Of a DNA stretch of 64,000 bases, positions 61,676 to 64,000 are shown in pieces. Below the pieces are notes generated by a model. The model was given only the letters and a program-made list of their open reading frames with translations, made no database searches and was not told the DNA's origin. The stretch is from a bacterium. Its GTDB lineage: Bacteria > JAMCPX01. Position numbers and translations under genes: made by a program. The stretch covers positions 17,455-81,454 of the forward strand of contig JAJYLN010000006.1 of assembly GCA_021787665.1 (NCBI GenBank), in the 5' to 3' direction. How positions within the stretch are numbered: the stretch's first letter is position 1; the number at the start of each line of letters is the position of its first letter.

Positions 61676-62908
61676 TCAGTCCACGACCGCTCCCTTCGGT
61701 ATGACTACGATGCCCTTGTCCGATACGGTGAGCCTTTTCCTGTCTTTTTCGAGGTTATAGCCGATGACCGCATGGGGCATGATCCTGACATCCTTGTCGA
61801 TTATCGCACGCTTGATCTTCGCGTATCTGCCGACATCTACCCGCTCGAACAGGACCGAGTCCTCCACGGTGGAAAACGAGTTTATCCGTACCCCCGGGGA
61901 GAGTATGCTCCGGCTTATCCGGCCGCCGCTGATGATACACCCCTCGGAGACCATGGAGTCTGTCGCGAGCCCGATCCTCTTCGTCTCCTCGTCTGCAAAT
62001 ACGAACTTCGCCGGCGGGTACGGGGGATAGAAGGTCCTTATGGGCCATTCGAAGTTATAGAGGTTAAGCATCGGCGTCACGGACACGAGGTCCATGTTCG
62101 CCTGCCAGTAGCTGTCGATCTCGCCCACGTCCCTCCAGTAACCCGCAGCACCCTTCTGCTCGCCGGGCACCATGTTCTTCGAGAAGTCATAGGCCTTTAC
62201 GGCGTATCTTTTTACAGCCGCTGGGATCAGATCGCGGCCGAAGTCGTGGCCGGACTCGTTCTTCGCGTCCCGCTCGAGCAGCTCGATCAGGACGTCTGTA
62301 TCGAACAGGTAGTTGCCCATCGAACACAAGGCCATGCCTGCCCTGCCCGGGATAGGTCTCGGGTCCGACGGCTTCTCCTTGAAACCGGTAATGCTCCCGT
62401 TTCTGTCGACCTCTATGACCCCGTATGAGCCGGCCTCCCTGAGGGGATACGGTACGGCCCCGACCGTGACTTGGGACGATTTTTTTACGTGGAAGTCTAT
62501 CATCTGTCGGATGTCCATCTTGTAGATGTGGTCACCGCCGAACACGCATACGAGGTCCGGGCCCTCGTCATGGACGAGGTTCAGGTTCTGATAAACCGCG
62601 TCAGCAGTGCCCCGGTACCAGTCTTTCCCGATACGCATCTGTGCCGGGACCATGTCGATGGAGTGGCCTATGGAGGGAGAGAGGTGCCATGCCCTCGCAA
62701 CGTGGGAATTGAGCGACTCGGACTTGTACTGGGTAAGCACCTTAATCCTGTAGAGGCCGGCGTTGATGAAATTGCTGAGCACGAAATCGATGATCCTGTA
62801 TCTCCCGCCGAACGGTACGGCAGGCTTGGCCCTGTCCTTCGTGAGGGGATGCAGTCTCTTCCCCTCCCCGCCTGCAAGGACCATGACCAGTATCTTCTTA
62901 CTTATCAT
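61676..62908 (-). CDS. glgC: Glucose-1-phosphate adenylyltransferase
   Basis: A 410-residue ADP-glucose pyrophosphorylase that starts glycogen synthesis. The N-terminal GGEGKRLHPLTKDRAKPAVPFG split after RLHPL is the nucleotidyl site. FGGDHIYKMD, FKEKP and WRDVGEIDSYWQAN are catalytic and substrate segments, and a C-terminal beta-helix completes it. It leads the glgC-GH57-GH57-fba-nptA-SDR run and has a promoter 6 nt before its ATG. Confidence 0.95.
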   Translation of the reverse strand: MISKKILVMVLAGGEGKRLHPLTKDRAKPAVPFGGRYRIIDFVLSNFINAGLYRIKVLTQYKSESLNSHVARAWHLSPSIGHSIDMVPAQMRIGKDWYRGTADAVYQNLNLVHDEGPDLVCVFGGDHIYKMDIRQMIDFHVKKSSQVTVGAVPYPLREAGSYGVIEVDRNGSITGFKEKPSDPRPIPGRAGMALCSMGNYLFDTDVLIELLERDAKNESGHDFGRDLIPAAVKRYAVKAYDFSKNMVPGEQKGAAGYWRDVGEIDSYWQANMDLVSVTPMLNLYNFEWPIRTFYPPYPPAKFVFADEETKRIGLATDSMVSEGCIISGGRISRSILSPGVRINSFSTVEDSVLFERVDVGRYAKIKRAIIDKDVRIMPHAVIGYNLEKDRKRLTVSDKGIVVIPKGAVVD

Positions 62909-62914
62909 ACGGGT

Positions 62915-62944
62915 ATACTATCATCGATGCGCGCCGGCAGTCAA
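62915..62944 (-). promoter_or_regulatory. Leaderless promoter of glgC
   Basis: TTGACT (62939-62944), 18-bp spacer, TAGTAT (62915-62920), then exactly 6 nt to the glgC ATG at 62908. No Shine-Dalgarno. Confidence 0.62.
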
Positions 62945-63058
62945 TCGGACCTATGGACATCCCGCACACGGACGTCGAGAGGACCGTCCGGCTGCATGCT
63001 TACACCTACCCCCCTAAAGCATCCCAAGACCCGAATCTCCGGAACGGAGGGACGGGCC

Positions 63059-63142
63059 ATGACAGGGAAATTGACGGACAAAGGAACACAGAAAAAGCTG
63101 ACTGCTATGGTAACCAGTTTTATCGGGATTGAAAAAAGGTAA
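63059..63142 (+). CDS. Possible 27-residue small protein
   Basis: ATG at 63059 preceded by GGAGG with 8-nt spacing. It encodes MTGKLTDKGTQKKLTAMVTS and seven more residues: basic, no membrane segment. Nothing else supports it, and the frame is also open upstream. The surrounding 62945-63168 holds no other recognisable feature. Confidence 0.3.
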   Translation: MTGKLTDKGTQKKLTAMVTSFIGIEKR

Positions 63143-63170
63143 AAAGGGTTTACGGCTCAGGTTCCCTTTT
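63142..63170 (-). terminator. Weak terminator of the 63169-63513 gene
   Basis: AAAAGGG / CCCTTTT stem of 7 bp with a 15-nt loop just past the stop, ending on the minus strand in a T run. Confidence 0.4.
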
Positions 63171-63513
63171 AATTGATCTGGTCCTTGGGGGGCGCAGCAA
63201 CTTCCCCCCCCTCTGCTTTCAACACTTTGCCATCGACGGTCAGGACAAGCCTGCCCGATCTGTAGTCATGCACGATCCGTCGTATCGTCATATTTTCCCG
63301 CTGGGCGTACTCCTTGAGATCGACGAGGGCCATAGCAAGGTCAAAATTCTCATCGATGTGGTCCGCAAGCTCGTCATCGGTCAGATAAGCTGCGTCTGCC
63401 ATAAAGTCGTCCAGACAACCCGGACAGACCTCAATCAGCTTTTGTTCTTCAGCGTTCCCGTCCGTAGGTTCAGGAGCATCGATGTCTTTTAGTTCTTTGT
63501 GTTTAGAGCTCAT
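63169..63513 (-). CDS. Hypothetical acidic protein, 114 residues
   Basis: A soluble acidic protein with a strong GGGGAGG ribosome site. A CPGC motif near residue 30 and a helical middle (LTDDELADHIDENFDLAMAL) are followed by a C-terminal strand pair (GRLVLTVDGKVLKAEGG). I do not recognise a family. It is transcribed alone, toward glgC. Confidence 0.6.
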   Translation of the reverse strand: MSSKHKELKDIDAPEPTDGNAEEQKLIEVCPGCLDDFMADAAYLTDDELADHIDENFDLAMALVDLKEYAQRENMTIRRIVHDYRSGRLVLTVDGKVLKAEGGEVAAPPKDQIN

Positions 63514-63648
63514 CCCAAATCCTCCCCTTTCGGAATATATATACCGGTGAACCCGTGAAGATCAAGCAAACAGATCGAAGCATGAAACATCTAACCAAAA
63601 AGTGCAGTTCATCTGTCACATGGGTAGCCCTGCCCACGACTCATCATT

Positions 63649-63795
63649 TTACCATCCTGCCGGGAAATCAACACGGAATATGCCATTATCAAGGTTTTGT
63701 GGATAATATTCTATATAACGATTATAAACAAAAAAACTACCATCAGAAGAAACTGCTACTGGAATTGAAGCACTATTGTCATCTACTCCATGAGC
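63649..63795 (-). pseudogene. Possible degraded C-terminal gene fragment
   Basis: A minus-strand frame of about 48 codons between an in-frame TAG (63796-63798) and TAA reads as an ordinary beta-rich protein end (VDDNSASIPVAVSSDGSFFV ... RVDFPAGW). The frame continues sensibly upstream of the TAG, which suggests a mutated secreted-protein gene. A 90-codon plus-strand frame at 63555-63827 overlaps it antisense and looks less protein-like. Confidence 0.3.
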
Positions 63796-63883
63796 CTAAA
63801 CACTGCCATCAATTAAACCTGAAATGATCGTATCCAATATTTTCTTGCCTTTTCAGCCTTAATGTGAAGAAAATACTGAATGA

Positions 63884-64000
63884 CTACCGCCTTGAAGGCG
63901 GTAGGTTCGGAGACCCGTCAATTTGAAATTGACTGTCATCGGCAACCTGCTCCCCTTCCTGCTGCTTGATATATTCCTGTATCGCTTCATCGGTGATCGT
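63884..64000 (-). mobile_element. tnpA: IS200/IS605-type transposase, C-terminal end (continues past window)
   Basis: The minus-strand frame, open from the window edge, reads ITDEAIQEYIKQQEGEQVAD and then DSQFQID, the C-terminal helix of Y1-type (HUH) TnpA transposases. The stop codon lies inside a perfect hairpin, CTACCGCCTT-G-AAGGCGGTAG (63884-63904), typical of IS200/IS605 ends. Only the 3' end of the element is in view. Confidence 0.6.

Noticed and set aside
63555-63827. 90-codon plus-strand frame near the right edge
   Set aside because: It is His/Lys/Leu-rich without recognisable pattern, lacks a good ribosome site, and overlaps antisense a more protein-like frame.

Overview
The window is about 64 kb of bacterial chromosome, densely packed with roughly 65 genes, mostly on the minus strand. 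It encodes LPS core steps (LpxC, LpxL-type acyltransferase, KdsC, LptA/B/C), lipoprotein sorting (LolA), several lipoproteins and a beta-barrel protein, so the organism is a diderm Gram-negative. An octaheme cytochrome c, a membrane pyrophosphatase, FeoA, a large thioredoxin-type redox cluster, sigma-54, two GH57 enzymes and an acyl-CoA dehydrogenase suggest an anaerobic or facultative bacterium of Desulfobacterota/Nitrospirota type. That placement is inferred from gene content only; no rRNA or tRNA gene was seen.

Layout. 1-4.9 kb: end of an acyl-CoA dehydrogenase, then lpxC, a HIT protein, DUF502, PilZ, YjbQ, a lipoprotein and feoA. 4.9-9.1 kb: a small unlisted membrane ORF with a structured tail and terminator, then a cation-exchanger-like protein and hppA. 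9.1-15.7 kb: fmt, octaheme cytochrome, zapB-like/zapA/ygfA/rny, Nudix, AMMECR1. 15.6-20.7 kb: a minus-strand redox run (two thioredoxins, thioredoxin reductase, two-domain glutaredoxin-like protein, CoA-disulfide-reductase-like flavoprotein, OsmC). 20.7-27.5 kb: epimerase, deoxyhypusine-synthase-like protein, DUF268 methyltransferase, YwiC-like protein, rnr and maf. 27.6-40.5 kb: lipoprotein, rimO, lolA, ftsK, rpoN, lptB-lptA-lptC, lpxL-like, kdsC and glycosyltransferases.

40.6-54.0 kb is a low-GC glycan island. It holds a very AT-rich polytopic membrane protein, several glycosyltransferases including a GT4-GT2-methyltransferase fusion, a DUF4214/repeat/methyltransferase protein, and an overlapping trio in which an APS-kinase-like protein sits between two sulfatase-fold proteins lacking the sulfatase cysteine. 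Toxin-antitoxin debris lies at both ends: a HepT remnant on the left, and an MNT-HEPN pair next to a broken PIN start on the right. 54.0-63.5 kb returns to high GC: SDR, Na/Pi cotransporter, class II aldolase, two GH57 enzymes and glgC. The right edge carries the end of an IS200/IS605-type transposase.

A recurring regulatory pattern stands out. At least six operon-leading genes (feoA, fmt, Nudix, the DUF268 gene, rnr, glgC), with weaker cases at the exchanger gene, lptC and lpxC, have a sigma-70-like promoter whose -10 box ends 6-8 nt before the ATG, and no Shine-Dalgarno sequence. This predicts leaderless mRNAs, while other genes in the same window have strong AAGGAGG-type sites.
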